64,000 nt of DNA from Botryosphaeria dothidea (GCA_011503125.2 WWBZ02000051.1:930001-994000); one strand, 5' to 3'; positions 22,814 through 33,543 are shown, numbered from the stretch's first letter. Notes: generated by a model not told the origin, from the sequence alone. Translations and numbers: made by a program.

Positions 22814-24214
22814 CTATATAGCCACTTTTTGCCTAATAAGTTTTTTTACGTCTTTTAGTAACGTAGATATACCTTTACACACGTCGTTGCCATCCCTTTG
22901 CGCCTCCATCTCTTCTTGCATCTGAACTGCATGCACTAGAGCGGGAGTGACTAGCCCGGCGGCAGCACAGTCCCGGCGTGCTTTGTGCAGCCGGTCAAGC
23001 ATGTGAGTGCAAACTTGTACGACCAACAGGATTTCCACATCCATGCCAGCCAAAACTTGGAAAGACCCAAGCGTTAAGTCAGGAAATAGGCGTTCAACAC
23101 TCGTTCCAGTGTGTGAAAGAAGGTGTTGCCGTAGATCTGAACAAAAGAATGTATACAGGCGCAGGAGAGAAACGTGGCATGATAGCATAAGGAGTATCAC
23201 CGAAGTGTCGATTTTCGCTGCGGATGTCGGAGCCCATCGTGTATGTTCGTGTCTGGTGTTGGCTGAAAATGCAGTGATCCTCGTCGACGATGGGCTGAAT
23301 CGGTCAGTAAAAGTGGAGCAGGTGGTTCTGCAGTCAGGTGGCGATAAGCTCCCCAAGCTGCTCCCCGATGACGAGTGTCCAGGAGTCTGAGGTATACGGC
23401 TGCTTGAGAGACCAAAAATGCTTCTTTCGCTTGTAGAAGCCAATCCCAATACAGATTCAGGTGGAGTTGAGTCTTCGGCGAGCCCTTCGGAGATGGAAAC
23501 GAGCTTCTGCGTGTGCTCGAACATATTCCGGATGGGGTATCTTCGGAGTCGCGCGATCAATCCTTGCGAGTCCGTCAAAGGATCTCTCCTCTCACTGCCC
23601 ACAATCCTCAGCTGATCATGCAGTGCAAGACTTATGGATGCCAGTTCTCGGACGCAATCGTCCGGACCAGTGATGCATGGAATTCCTCCGGCCGTGACGC
23701 CCGAGTCCTCCACCACTCCACCAGAAAAATCCGGAATCACTCCAGGGTCCATCATGCCAGTGTTTCCAGGGTCAAATGGTGCCGGGTCATTGAGAAATTC
23801 CAGGAAGTCGAAGTTGCAGGCGTCGTTCATGTCAAAATCCTCAGCCGTGTTCATCTCCGGAGGTTCATGTTCGGACATTGGTGCTGCTTCGGGCTGTGGC
23901 GATTCGTTTCGGGCAGTTGAGTTCATGGGTGGCGCGTTCCTCTTTGTCGTTGTACGGGTTCGAGGTCGCTTTTGGTCGCTGCTTGGCTCCGAAGAGAGGC
24001 GGAGAGGGGGCCGGCCGATACGGCACGAAGGGCTGTACACGCACTCAGCGGAGAGACGAAGACACCGGTCACAAGATTCGCCATCCGGATTGGCGGTGCG
24101 CAAACACCGCAGCTTTTGTTGATGGCATCTGTCGCACGCCAATCGACGGCGGGTGGCGGATGTGGCTTGCTGCGGCGTCGACATGTGTGGAGAAGGCGAG
24201 CTGGAAGACCGCAT
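22814..24214 (-). CDS. AflR-like Zn2Cys6 transcription factor, likely cluster regulator
   Basis: A single-exon frame of 466 residues. The zinc cluster is C27-x2-C30-x6-C37-x10-C48-x2-C51-x6-C58 (ACDRCHQQKLRC ... CDRCLRLSAEC), followed by RIGRPPL and a basic linker with KRPRTRTTTK, the usual arrangement in AflR-type regulators. The middle is acidic and Pro/Ser-rich. The C-terminal half (VILLMLSCHVSLLRLYTFF ... LLVVQVCTHMLDRL) matches the aflatoxin regulatory domain layout. AflR-like factors switch on polyketide clusters. It sits at the left end of the PKS-NRPS cluster and is the best candidate to bind the shared promoter motif. A later start at Met11 is possible. Confidence 0.88.
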   Translation of the reverse strand: MRSSSSPSPHMSTPQQATSATRRRLACDRCHQQKLRCLRTANPDGESCDRCLRLSAECVYSPSCRIGRPPLRLSSEPSSDQKRPRTRTTTKRNAPPMNSTARNESPQPEAAPMSEHEPPEMNTAEDFDMNDACNFDFLEFLNDPAPFDPGNTGMMDPGVIPDFSGGVVEDSGVTAGGIPCITGPDDCVRELASISLALHDQLRIVGSERRDPLTDSQGLIARLRRYPIRNMFEHTQKLVSISEGLAEDSTPPESVLGLASTSERSIFGLSSSRIPQTPGHSSSGSSLGSLSPPDCRTTCSTFTDRFSPSSTRITAFSANTRHEHTRWAPTSAAKIDTSVILLMLSCHVSLLRLYTFFCSDLRQHLLSHTGTSVERLFPDLTLGSFQVLAGMDVEILLVVQVCTHMLDRLHKARRDCAAAGLVTPALVHAVQMQEEMEAQRDGNDVCKGISTLLKDVKKLIRQKVAI

Positions 24215-24804
24215 TGCTCAATATTGCAGTATGTGCCTTCTCAACTTGCCTTTAAAAGATACCTAAGAGAGGAGAGCATAATAGAGGGAAGAGCATAAGA
24301 GGTTGAGCATGGATACCCCTGTACTCGCGACCGGACCCACATCGTCGTAAGCGGCCCGGGAAGTACAGTCGGGCGGGAGGCGCTGCAATCCTGCAGGATT
24401 GCTAGGCAACAGGCTGAGCGTTGCGTAGATCACACCATCACTAAAACAACAAAGATCCATTTTGTCACTAGTTTCCGAATATTTTTAGACCACTAGCAGG
24501 GTGAATGAGCGCTCAGGAGGCTTTGAGCGTGGGTCTGAATAGTAAGATAATCCCGCCGCTCTCTTGCCTGAGAGGGTATTCCGTGTGTCATTTTGCGATC
24601 CACTTGCCCCTGCAAATAAGAGAATTGCGTCCATTTCTACCTAGTTCTCGCCCTCCAACCGTTGCTACCAGCTCATTGGTCCAATGCAAAAACCAACACG
24701 AGAAATAAACTCGTCTATTTGCCAGCCCCACTTCGACACCGTACTTTCAGTCAAGTCAGCCAGTATGAGCGACACCAGATACAGATAAGGGATTAAAGAA
24801 ACGA
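24215..24804. promoter_or_regulatory. regulator promoter and acyltransferase 3' flank
   Basis: About 590 bp, both neighbours on the minus strand. I did not find the shared cluster motif before the regulator gene, so the regulator may not control itself through it. Confidence 0.4.
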
Positions 24805-26329
24805 TTACGCCGGGCAAGAACCGATGAAAGAACCGACGTCGTTGTAATAGGCGAGACCATATCTGTAGATAAAAGGGACCCAGAAAGCTGTCCATAAATA
24901 TCCGAGGCCGCGAGCATATACTGACAATGGTTAAGCACATTCCTGAAAGAGATGAAGATTTTGAGTATGTTGGATTTGAGAGTGAAGAGTTGTGAGGTCA
25001 GAAAAGAGAGTAGATTCTGCCTGACTCCTGAGAGGGAGGTCGGTAGACTTGCTTATATACACGAGTGATGACTACATAACCGAGGATACTAAAGATCCGA
25101 GAGAGAGTGCCGATGCGGGGTTGGGCATTAAAGAGTGTTGTTGTATAAAGGATAGAACATTCGAGATAACTGAGATGCCTGAGGTAGTAAGGCAAGAAAG
25201 TCTGACAGAGTACTTACCACCCGCCTGGATACCGGCACTTCGGGCGGCACTCGCCAGGGCGTCTTCTAACGTAACGACTGCAGCATAGCACGGCATCTGC
25301 CAGAACAGGGCCCCACCGTGCGCCTTGGATGGCACGAACCGGGTGGCCATGTAGTGTTGCAACCCGGAAACGGCAAATCCCACGTACAATTTGGTGTACC
25401 TTGCAAGCATGCTCCCTTTCTCGGCTCCGATAATGTGTGCAGCGGCGCATCCCGCTGCTTGAAAGTTCTGGAAGCTTTGAGACAATGTTGACTGAATCAG
25501 TAGAGAATCACTAACCTTGCGGAACATCTGATGCCAAACCCTGCCCCAGAAATTCCGGACGCTGTAGAGATCGGCTGCATTGCCGAAGCAGGGCGGCCAA
25601 TGTTCTGGGCTCGACAGATTCAGCGAGACTACCATGATCGCGATCACTCGGTAGATGCAGTCGATGAAGAGCCAGCTCAAAACGAGATGCACCACGGCGA
25701 GTTTGTACTGCAAGAAGACTGGCAGCGCGAGCAAATCACTGACACCTCCTCGTGGCCAGAGAAAACAGAAGACGTGATCGACTATCAGTTTCTGGGCGCC
25801 GATGCTTAGTGCCGCCCGTGCCACTTGTGCCGTTAGAAACCGTCTGAATCGTAGGACGTTGTTAGAATGGTTGCTTTTTTCACTCTTTGGCGAATCAGGA
25901 ACGGACTCACAAGCGTGTCTGCTGATCGACTCGTGGGACGTTGGGGTCCGCAAAATTCCAGCCCACGCCTCTCCACGCGCACCATAGCTCGGCGCTCCAC
26001 TTTAGCTTCCTCCAGACCCCAAGCTCCACTGGAGATTCATTGTTTCCCGGGGTGGAAACCAGGCGGAAATCCCGCTCAGGCGAGCCGAAGGCAACTAGGG
26101 TAACCCACCGAAGACCGATTGCGAATCCGAGCATCGGGCCAATGACGAAGGAGACTCCACCGACCCAGTGCGCGTACGCGTACATCCACATCGAAATTAA
26201 TGTGCTCAGCCCACCAACCACCCTGATTGGGCCCGGAGAAGGAACCAACGATATGACGGCAACGGCAAAGAAAGCTGGCACGAAGAGAGCTTCGGCAAGC
26301 GGAGGAATCTGCACCCGATATCTGTCCAT
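24805..26329 (-). CDS. wax-synthase-like membrane O-acyltransferase (MBOAT_2 type)
   Basis: Four exons (25911-26329, 25516-25843, 25218-25467, 24805-24920) sum to 1113 nt, 370 residues. The second intron is 48 nt and in frame; the first is 67 nt with a TTCTAAC branch site. The third intron is 297 nt because a solo LTR with a GAGTA duplication lies inside; without it the intron would be 52 nt. The protein has many hydrophobic helices. The motif SVRNFWGRVWHQMFR is the wax-synthase signature with the likely catalytic His, followed by LYVGFAVSGLQH and a last segment GYLWTAFWVPFIY. Family members in meroterpenoid and polyketide clusters transfer acetyl groups to hydroxyls. Likely role: O-acylation of the product in the ER membrane. 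Confidence 0.85.
24968..25207 (-). mobile_element. solo LTR, family B, inside an acyltransferase intron
   Basis: 240 bp, TGTTGGATTTGAGAGTG at the left and GTCTGACA at the right, flanked by a perfect GAGTA duplication (24963-24967 and 25208-25212). It lies ten bases past the splice donor of the third acyltransferase intron, in the same sense as the gene. Confidence 0.9.
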
Positions 26330-26770
26330 TTGGTGAAGCGTCGGCTGGAAAAAATGTGCTTTCCTAGAGCAAGGGGAAGGGTCTTCCAGTAACTTGGTGT
26401 AGATTGGTGTAAAACTTTGAATAAGAATGAATGATAAGTGAAGAACCCTGAGTTCTGATCACTGAGAACGAAAAGAAGAAAGGCCCCAAAATTGAAGATT
26501 TCAACAAGTCGGATGGAGGCAAGAGGAAAATACAACCTCAGGATACCTTTCCTCGTTTAAATGTCATTGGCCGCAAGTGAAAGTCGCCGAAGCGAGTGAG
26601 GTTGCTCGTAGTGATGGAATTTCCATCCCCCCAAATACGTAACTGGTTTCACCAACTCCAAATATCTCACTCATCAATGAATGCCGAAAGTATTGCGCTG
26701 CTTATACGAGCAGCCCTCCTACGCGGGCAATCTCTTCATCTGTTCTTGGCACCGAGCAGCGCATTTGTAA
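26330..26770. promoter_or_regulatory. promoter of the acyltransferase gene
   Basis: A 441-bp gap. It holds one copy of the shared cluster motif at 26577-26591. No coding frame. Confidence 0.45.
26577..26591 (-). promoter_or_regulatory. shared cluster motif, acyltransferase promoter
   Basis: Minus strand TTCGGCGACTTTCAC, about 250 bp before the acyltransferase ATG. Confidence 0.5.
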
Positions 26771-27948
26771 TTAAGCTGACCCCCACCAACGTCGGAGGAA
26801 TTCCTCTACCCCCATGAACCTGTGGTCAGGAAGCATTTTATTCCACTCATCAGATACCCTCCAGCTCCCCTGGTAGATTGAAAGAATAGTCTTTGCTGTA
26901 AATGTCTTTGCAGCTGACTCCTTCAACTCATTTGGTATTGTGGAATGTCCCATCCCAGGATACCATGACGTCGGCAGTCTCCCCGTGCGAGCATGAAAAC
27001 TTTTGATCTTTTCAACAGTGAACGGTCTCTCTACAACCTTTCCATCAGCCGCAGGCAAAAAAAGACATACGCGAGCAAAACAGTACCTCTTATTTGCTCA
27101 CCAAGCTGTATGAGCTGATCAATGGAGACTTCCGCACCACGAATGCCTCCAATCTCAGGCCATTCACCTTGATAATCCACGGCCTTGGCTACAATTTCAG
27201 CTACATCGTCGACGGTTGTCATCCCAAAGATGCCAGGATCAGCTAAGTCGGATAGGATGATCGCGCGGCATTGTTTCATATCCACGTGAATGCCCCAGAT
27301 CTCAGCATATTTGGTAGTTTTGACCGGATGCGCCAGGTAATTCATGAACATCCCCGGGCGGAAACAGCAAAATTCGAGGACCTAACTGAGAGTCAGCATC
27401 TATACGGAAAATGTCCTTCCCCTTAAGCTCACCTTTCGTTCACGATTGATCTCCTTCAGGTAACCTTCGATGGCCGTCTTCCCCGCATACCACGGTAGTC
27501 CCACGGTTGAAGCACTGCACAGAATTTCAGAATTCTATAGCGGTATGGGCAGCAGGTAAACTTACCCTGCCCATTCACTTGGAGCAAAACGGGTCACACC
27601 GGCGTCAACACATGCATCGACGAGAGTTTTCTGCGAAACGTTCCCCGGGTCCTGCTGGACCACAATAAAAGACAGGACTGTGTGTACGCCTCTCAGCGCA
27701 TCCGCCAATTGTCCTTTGTCGTTGTAGTTGACCTTAACGCAGCGAACATCACGAGGAACCTTCAACTCGGCAGGATCCTGCTTGAAATTGCTTCAGTAAC
27801 CAACGTATCAAGTGTAACCTGGAGAGGAATGGTCGATTCGTACCTGGCGTGTCAGGATAGTTATTTCGTGTTTGTCTCTGGCAACGAGGGCGTCCAGAAT
27901 TTCCCGGCCAACGCCTCCTGTGCCGCCTGCCAAAGCAATTTTCACCAT
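26771..27948 (-). CDS. NmrA-like / isoflavone-reductase-like NAD(P)-binding oxidoreductase
   Basis: Five exons (27844-27948, 27566-27777, 27433-27514, 27087-27381, 26771-27030) sum to 954 nt, 317 residues, with frame kept at every junction. The N terminus has the Rossmann motif AGGTGGVGR after one beta strand. Then come VLSFIVVQQDP, FAPSEWAG, a GLPWYAGKTAIEGYL helix holding the Lys usual in this family, FRPGMFMNYL, and a C-terminal PFTVEKIKSF segment. NmrA-like proteins of this type are either NAD(P)H-dependent reductases of phenylpropanoid-like substrates or redox-sensing regulators. In the cluster a reductase is more likely. The start follows a CCATG context at 27948. Confidence 0.87.
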
Positions 27949-28131
27949 GGTCGTTTCAAACAGGTTTGGGACGAATGTGAACACGGTTGGAGCTCAAAAT
28001 AGTACGCGTCGACCTGAGCTTTTTTCAATGTCAAGTGGGTCCGTGGTCGGAGAGTTCCTATGTTTCATGCACTCGGGCACCATATCATGCGCCTGTGCTT
28101 ACTTTAATGGCACGGTCTTCGGTGCGATACA

Positions 28132-28145
28132 TTCGGCGTCTTTTG
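28132..28145 (+). promoter_or_regulatory. shared cluster motif, NmrA-like gene promoter
   Basis: TTCGGCGTCTTTTG, 184 bp before the NmrA-like ATG. Identical over 14 bases to the copy before the GST gene at 37227. Confidence 0.6.
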
Positions 28146-28312
28146 CATTGCAGAGGTTCTTTCCCACTTGTGTTGGGAGCAAAGATAACTGAAACCTGTC
28201 AGAACTAGTGGCAAAGTGGACAAATTTTCTGGGGGCGTGAAAAGGAAATGGTAACCGCACTAAGATCGTATTTTGATAGCCTGACTACTACGTAGCCGGT
28301 TCATGTTCGTAA

Positions 28313-29461
28313 TCACTGATTACGTTCTAACACTACGTAGATCAACCAACAAGCCACTTCCTCGTCAATGTGTGTTTCAAGGAAAGCTTTCTTCGTCCTG
28401 CGAATCCACTCATCCAAAAGCTCCTCAGCTTTTCCTGTTTCCAACTCGTCTCCGCTCACAGCAAGCAAAGCCTTTGTAAAATATCCCGCCACCACTGCCA
28501 TGAGCCAATCAATAACAGTGTCTGCGTACCACACGCTATCCTCCTCACTATCTCGCCCTGCGCGCCTTTCGGTAAGCTCCGCCACGGCTGGATGCAACAC
28601 CCTCCGCTCAAACACGTCTTTGACGGCCCACTCGTCGCACACCTCCCCTAGACACTTCGTCACCTCGTCGAGGGTCCGGTTGTACGTCGGCACTTCAAAG
28701 GCCATTGCAACATCCATTGGGATCCTGCCCTCTTTGATCATGTCCACCAGCGCCGTGCGGCACGCGTCGACGGGCCCAGCGTAGTTCTGCTCGCCCGACG
28801 ACGCCTGGCCGACGAACGAGAGGACCAGAGCGCCGCCAGCCGAAATCTCGTCGGCGCGGAGACGCAAGAAGGAGACGAGGTCGCGGTCGGCCTGCGCACG
28901 CAGGGTATCCTGCCTGGCGGCATCGGTGGGCAGCTGGCCGGCCGGCGGCGGCGGCACGTGGTCGAGGTGGTGGAGGCAGGCGAAGGAGAAGCCGATGTCT
29001 GCGGAGGCGGGCGGGATGACGTGTTGGTAGAAGCTCTGCGGGACCATGCACGGGAAGACGGTGTCCAGGCCGGTCGACGCGGTCCAGTCGGCCGAGGAGA
29101 TGGTGGTGGCGAGGGAGGTGAAGTCGTTCTGGGGGCGGTCGCTGAAGATGATTCGGGCTTGCTTCATTTGCGTGATGTTGCGCAGAATTAGGGAGAACGG
29201 CTCAAGCCTGATCATGCGTTTGTCAGAAGAGCTCAGAATGGCATTGGGTTCGTTGACGTACGAGTTGTTGCCTTGCGCCGATCCGTACTCCACGGCCGTG
29301 AACGGTCGGAGCGTCCTGGACTGCTTTGCAAGCACGGTCTTCACGGCTTGTTCCAAAAGAGACAAAGCATGGCGCATGGCTGAATGCTGCAATGCGGAGT
29401 TGGAATTGTAGAATCCCTTCCCCTTCATAGGGACATCGTTCACCAGAATTGAGGGGCTCAT
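28313..29461 (-). CDS. SABATH-family carboxyl methyltransferase
   Basis: Single exon. The start is set at 29461 (MSPSILVNDVPMKGKGFYN), giving 382 residues; the longer frame to 29599 adds sequence unlike the family. Motifs: KGKGFYNSNSALQHSAM at the N terminus (plants: GxxSYAxNSxxQ), a SAM loop VEYGSAQGNNS, FSDRPQNDF, DIGFSFACLHHLDHVP, and GGALVLSFVGQ. SABATH enzymes transfer methyl from SAM to carboxylates or ring nitrogens, as in salicylate, jasmonate or theobromine methylation; fungal members are less studied. In this cluster the obvious use is to cap a carboxylate, for example the acid made by the neighbouring aldehyde dehydrogenase. That link is inference. Confidence 0.87.
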   Translation of the reverse strand: MSPSILVNDVPMKGKGFYNSNSALQHSAMRHALSLLEQAVKTVLAKQSRTLRPFTAVEYGSAQGNNSYVNEPNAILSSSDKRMIRLEPFSLILRNITQMKQARIIFSDRPQNDFTSLATTISSADWTASTGLDTVFPCMVPQSFYQHVIPPASADIGFSFACLHHLDHVPPPPAGQLPTDAARQDTLRAQADRDLVSFLRLRADEISAGGALVLSFVGQASSGEQNYAGPVDACRTALVDMIKEGRIPMDVAMAFEVPTYNRTLDEVTKCLGEVCDEWAVKDVFERRVLHPAVAELTERRAGRDSEEDSVWYADTVIDWLMAVVAGYFTKALLAVSGDELETGKAEELLDEWIRRTKKAFLETHIDEEVACWLIYVVLERNQ

Positions 29462-29623
29462 ACTTGGTGCATTCAAGCTTTCCTGAGAAGCTGCAGAAGA
29501 GTTAGCATAGAGCAAAGTACGATAAGGTAGCTTAGTGAGAAATAAAGCTTCAACTAAGTTAGACACCGTGCAACTATGAAGATCTCTCGAATTTGACAAG
29601 TCGGCTGCTTATTCGGGCTCTTA

Positions 29624-29637
29624 TTCGGTGACTTTTC
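29624..29637 (+). promoter_or_regulatory. shared cluster motif, methyltransferase promoter
   Basis: TTCGGTGACTTTTC, 163 bp before the methyltransferase ATG; a related TTCGGGCTCTTATT begins at 29612. Confidence 0.5.
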
Positions 29638-29797
29638 GAGGCGGCATGAACATCCAAAAATAAACACTCAAAAACCAACATTAGCGTGAGAGCTTTGGCC
29701 ACATCAAAGGACAATCAAAGAATTGCATTAAGTTGCACATAGATACCAATCTGATTACGCTCCCTGAGGTCTTTTGCGCAGTGACAACTAGATTGCC

Positions 29798-31438
29798 TCA
29801 AAGTCTCCGTTCTCTTCTCTTGATTTTCATCAGATACTTGTGGGCTTTGAGCTGCTGTGCCACACGAAACATCGTTTCTTCGTCCTGTCCCGGCAGGTAC
29901 TCAAACCGGAAACGGCGTAGCAATGAAACAAGCGTGAGGTGCATTTCCTGGAGCGCAAAATGTTTTCCAATGCAGACTCGACTTCCGGCTGAGAAGGGGT
30001 AGTATGCCGCTTCTGTTGTCTTGATATCGAGCCAGCGCTCGGGTATGAACTCTTTCGCATTTTGCCAGACTCTTTCATCCAGTTGGGCGGGCGCCGTGGA
30101 GGGGAATACCGTAGTGCCTTTGGGAATTTGGAAGCCAAGAACGTTCTCTTCGCGTGTGGTCTCCCGCGGGCTGCCAGTGGCTTGCCCTGGGAAGATGCGC
30201 ATCGTCTCATCAATACAGGCTTGGAGATACGTCATCCCGTTGAAGGAGTATTCACAATCGGCAGGGCGATCCAAGTCAGGGTACCACTCGTCCACCTCTT
30301 GATATACTTTGGCCAACTTGTCAGGATGTTTTGTGAGCATCATCAGGGTGAAGAGCTCTGCATTCGCCGTTGTTTCACTTCCAGCGGTCAGGAGAATGAC
30401 AGCCTCGTCCTGTATGTCCGAATGGCGAAATACGGAACCGGTTGAGTCATCACATGCCTCAACAAGCTTCTGTAGCAGATCCTGCGGGGCCGACCTAAGA
30501 GTAGCCTCACGCCGGGCTATAATTTGTGATGTAAATGAGTCGACGTACGGATCTCTGGTGGGTAGGAACGGGATCTTCCTGATCCACGGCATGAACTGGA
30601 GCAGACCGCTCAGCTTGAGAGCTTTCTTGAGCTGCTCCGGCAAGGGATGACTCCCGGTCTCCACGACATCAAAACTTTGCCCGAAGGTTGTGATGCCGAT
30701 GACGTCGACAGCCAAGCTCTGAATCAGATGCTGAATGTCCACCTCGGCTGCGCTGTCTTTCTGGCCATCGCAAAGCTCTCCAAGCTGCTTGACCGCAACA
30801 TCAATGCACTTCAGCATGAGCGGCTGCATGGATCGGATGTACTTGATGCCAAACATGGACGAAATCATTCTTTTCCGCTGCGCGTATGCCTTTTTGTCCG
30901 TGAATGCAATGAGGGTGGGGCGCTCGGGATCTTGTCGAAAGTTTCCATACACGGCCTGGGACTTGGGCCAGTCCTCGAGGAGAATAATGCGCTTGATCTC
31001 GTGCTCGTCTGATACTGATAGCATGTCTGGTGCCAGGACCACAATGGGCCCGTACTGCTCATGAAGCGCGGACGTAAACTGGTGACTGAAAATGTGGTCA
31101 GTTTGAAATTCCGTGTGCTGGATGTTCTCCGGGCGCCTTACCTCCGTCCTCCAACGATCGCAAGTTTCAGAGGCAAAGAGGTCAGTTTGTTGAGAAGTGG
31201 ACCGGGTATTTCGCGGATCGGAGAAGCGATGAATTTCCATAGCTAGGCATCCGCGTGAGTAACTATTGATGCACGAAAGTTTTCGAATCTGTCTTACCCT
31301 GAAAATGGCCGGTATTACAATGAAGGAAATGGCTAACGTGAGTACCAAGTGCAGTCGGCTAGAACTTGACGAATATTGAACATTCGGCAGGACTCCGATA
31401 AAGGATGATTCTGGAAGCACTTCTTTTGAAGAGACCAT
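29798..31438 (-). CDS. cytochrome P450 monooxygenase
   Basis: Three exons (31298-31438, 31142-31242, 29798-31085) sum to 1530 nt, 509 residues. The two introns (55 and 56 nt) restore a proper P450 N terminus: a membrane anchor (LHLVLTLAISFIVIPAIF), then LWKFIASPIREIPGP with the proline-rich hinge. Further motifs are the I-helix oxygen-binding AGSETT, the K-helix ETMR, and the heme loop FSAGSRVCIGK with the axial Cys near residue 452. An ER-membrane monooxygenase that probably hydroxylates or further oxidises the PKS-NRPS product. It follows the aldehyde dehydrogenase with a 191-bp gap on the same strand. Confidence 0.92.
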   Translation of the reverse strand: MVSSKEVLPESSFIGVLPNVQYSSSSSRLHLVLTLAISFIVIPAIFRVRQIRKLSCINSYSRGCLAMEIHRFSDPRNTRSTSQQTDLFASETCDRWRTEVRRPENIQHTEFQTDHIFSHQFTSALHEQYGPIVVLAPDMLSVSDEHEIKRIILLEDWPKSQAVYGNFRQDPERPTLIAFTDKKAYAQRKRMISSMFGIKYIRSMQPLMLKCIDVAVKQLGELCDGQKDSAAEVDIQHLIQSLAVDVIGITTFGQSFDVVETGSHPLPEQLKKALKLSGLLQFMPWIRKIPFLPTRDPYVDSFTSQIIARREATLRSAPQDLLQKLVEACDDSTGSVFRHSDIQDEAVILLTAGSETTANAELFTLMMLTKHPDKLAKVYQEVDEWYPDLDRPADCEYSFNGMTYLQACIDETMRIFPGQATGSPRETTREENVLGFQIPKGTTVFPSTAPAQLDERVWQNAKEFIPERWLDIKTTEAAYYPFSAGSRVCIGKHFALQEMHLTLVSLLRRFRFEYLPGQDEETMFRVAQQLKAHKYLMKIKRRERRL

Positions 31439-31572
31439 GGTTGAAACGAGCAACCGCGTGGATTCAGAACGGATTTGATTGAAAATATTGAACGCATTCC
31501 AGTGACATATCAATGCGATGAGCATCCTTTGTAGCCTCGTGTTGAGACGATGGGCTGACATGACTTTCGCCC

Positions 31573-31584
31573 AAAGTCGCCGAT
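31573..31584 (-). promoter_or_regulatory. shared cluster motif, P450 promoter
   Basis: Minus strand ATCGGCGACTTT, 135 bp before the P450 ATG, within the short gap after the aldehyde dehydrogenase stop. Confidence 0.5.
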
Positions 31585-31629
31585 CCCGAACATTCGGCAT
31601 CAGCTCCAACCCATTCGCTGAATAAAGTG

Positions 31630-33429
31630 CTATTTGTAGATATGCACCGCTTTGATTTGGCAAAAGGAGAGCAGGCCCTCTAATCCGTATTCAACTCCAA
31701 GACCGCTCATCTTATGACCGCCAAAGGGAGCAAATGGGTCAGGCTTTGGGGGCCCATTCACAAACACATTGCCTACATCCAGGTTTTCGGCGATCTTCGT
31801 TGCAAGTTGAGGATCCTTGGTCCAGATACTCGCCCCCAATCCACTCTCAGTACTGTTGGCCAGCGTGATGACGTCGTCCACGGACGAAAATGGCATGCAA
31901 GGGATAATTGGGCCTGGAAAGGGTGAGCTATGAGCCTTGTGATTCGCAAAAATCTCAAGTGATGTCCTTCTAGACGTACCAAATTGCTCTTCAATAACGA
32001 TTCTAGAATCCAAAGGTGGGTTATCAACGATTGTAGGACGAAAGAACAGACTTGGGCCCGTGCCAGAATCGATTGTCCCATCATCTCCTAGAATTTGGTG
32101 CTTGTTGGCTCTGCAATCTTCAAGAAGATCTTGGAGTCGGTTGAATTGCATGGCGTTTTGGATTGGACCGATGTTTGATGCCATGTCCTTGCCAAGCTCA
32201 TTCGTTGCAGCTGTCAATACCTTCAGAAAAGATGCGTAGATGGATTCGTGGATGTAGAGCCTTCTGGACGCAATGCACACCTGCCCGGCATTGAACCATA
32301 GCCCGGCAGCGATTTGTGGCGCAACTTCAGATATGTCCACGTCAGGAAGGATTATCGACGCGTTATTACCAGCCCTGCAGAACTCGGTCAGCTTTACCAT
32401 GTGTTTGTGTAGAGAAGAAATTGGCGCACATCTCCAAAGTAAGCCTTTTCATCGTGTCTGAGCAATCACGCATGACTTTCTTCCCAGTTTCCGTGGAGCC
32501 TGTGAATGAGATTTTCTGGATCTGTGAGTGCCGCACAAGAAGTTCCCCAATCCGGTCACTGCCTCCCACAACCTGAATCACAGACGGAGGAAACACCTGC
32601 TGTGCCAACTTCACAAATTTGAGAACTGAATAGGGAGTGAATGGACTACGGATTGATCAGCTCACCCACGATTGTCTGCGGTGGAATTTTTATGCATACG
32701 ATGGTTTGACGATGATGCAATTTCCGGCTGCCACTGCGGGCGCGATCTTCCCAATTGCTTTTTCAAATCAGCTTTTGGCCCCGAATTTGTATAGTGCTCC
32801 AACCTCACCCAGCATCAATGGAACTACGATAGGAGAGTGATCAGCTCAGCTTGTTACAGAGGGTTTCGAGTTCAGCCTACAGTTCCATGGGCAAATGGCG
32901 GCCACCACGCCATACGGCTCGTATTTTGTAACGACGACCTTTTCTTGGTCCTCGAACGAGCGATCGGAAATTTCGTATTTGGCTGAGTTGTACAGGTTAA
33001 TTTTGCACACAGAACTGCGGATACATGCCTACGTACACGGGTAACGAAGCCAATTGGCGGCCCAGTGGACCTCGATTCCAGCATTCTGTGTCTGAAAGAG
33101 GCTGTCAGATCCTAAAAAGAGAGAATCACAACTCAATTGGTACTTACAGATTTTCCAGTCTCTCTTGCAAGAAGCTTGGTGAAGTCCTCCGCTTTGGAAA
33201 GGTAGAGTTCTGCAAGCTTCTCTAACAGCCCTGTGCGTTCCCGATATGTCCTTGCTGCCCAGCCTGGGAAGACTTTTCTGGCCGCAACAACAGCATCTTC
33301 AACGTCCTCTGAGGTGGCTACGGGCACATTCCATAGCTTTGAGTTGTCAATGGGGCTGACGCCGTGGTGGAACTGATCAGAACTGCGCGGCTTCCCAGCG
33401 ATGATGTTATGGAAGTCCATTGTTGCCAT
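31630..33429 (-). CDS. aldehyde dehydrogenase
   Basis: Eight exons (33148-33429, 33037-33091, 32881-32982, 32809-32823, 32700-32757, 32430-32645, 31980-32374, 31630-31913) sum to 1407 nt, 468 residues, the usual size. The fourth exon is only 15 nt; with it the canonical CPWNFPLMLAIGKIAPA appears across three junctions. Other motifs are VKPSPFTPYSVLKF, ISFTGSTETGK (NAD site), LTLEMAGNNAS with the general-base Glu (near 242), FNAGQVCIASRR with the catalytic Cys (near 276), EEQFGPIIP and FGGHKMSGLG. It oxidises an aldehyde to an acid with NAD(P)+. The aldehyde released by the PKS-NRPS reductase domain is a natural candidate substrate. Start chosen at MATMDF; an upstream in-frame ATG at 33462 exists. 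Confidence 0.9.
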
Positions 33430-33543
33430 TGCGAATGAATCGATTGGCTTGCGAACGGACAAGCAGCCCCGTCTTTGATTCTTGTAAATTTACGTATCTC
33501 TACATTCATTCGGATCTTTAGGTTCGGCTTGTTCCCAGGGCTC

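Noticed and set aside
24665..24940. Independent 91-codon minus-strand gene
   Set aside because: The same DNA in another frame gives the acyltransferase C terminus joined by a proper intron.
32872..32982. Apparent frameshift in the aldehyde dehydrogenase near DQEKVVVTKY
   Set aside because: Re-reading the base run shows four, not five, T residues; with the chosen splice sites the frame is continuous and total length is divisible by three.
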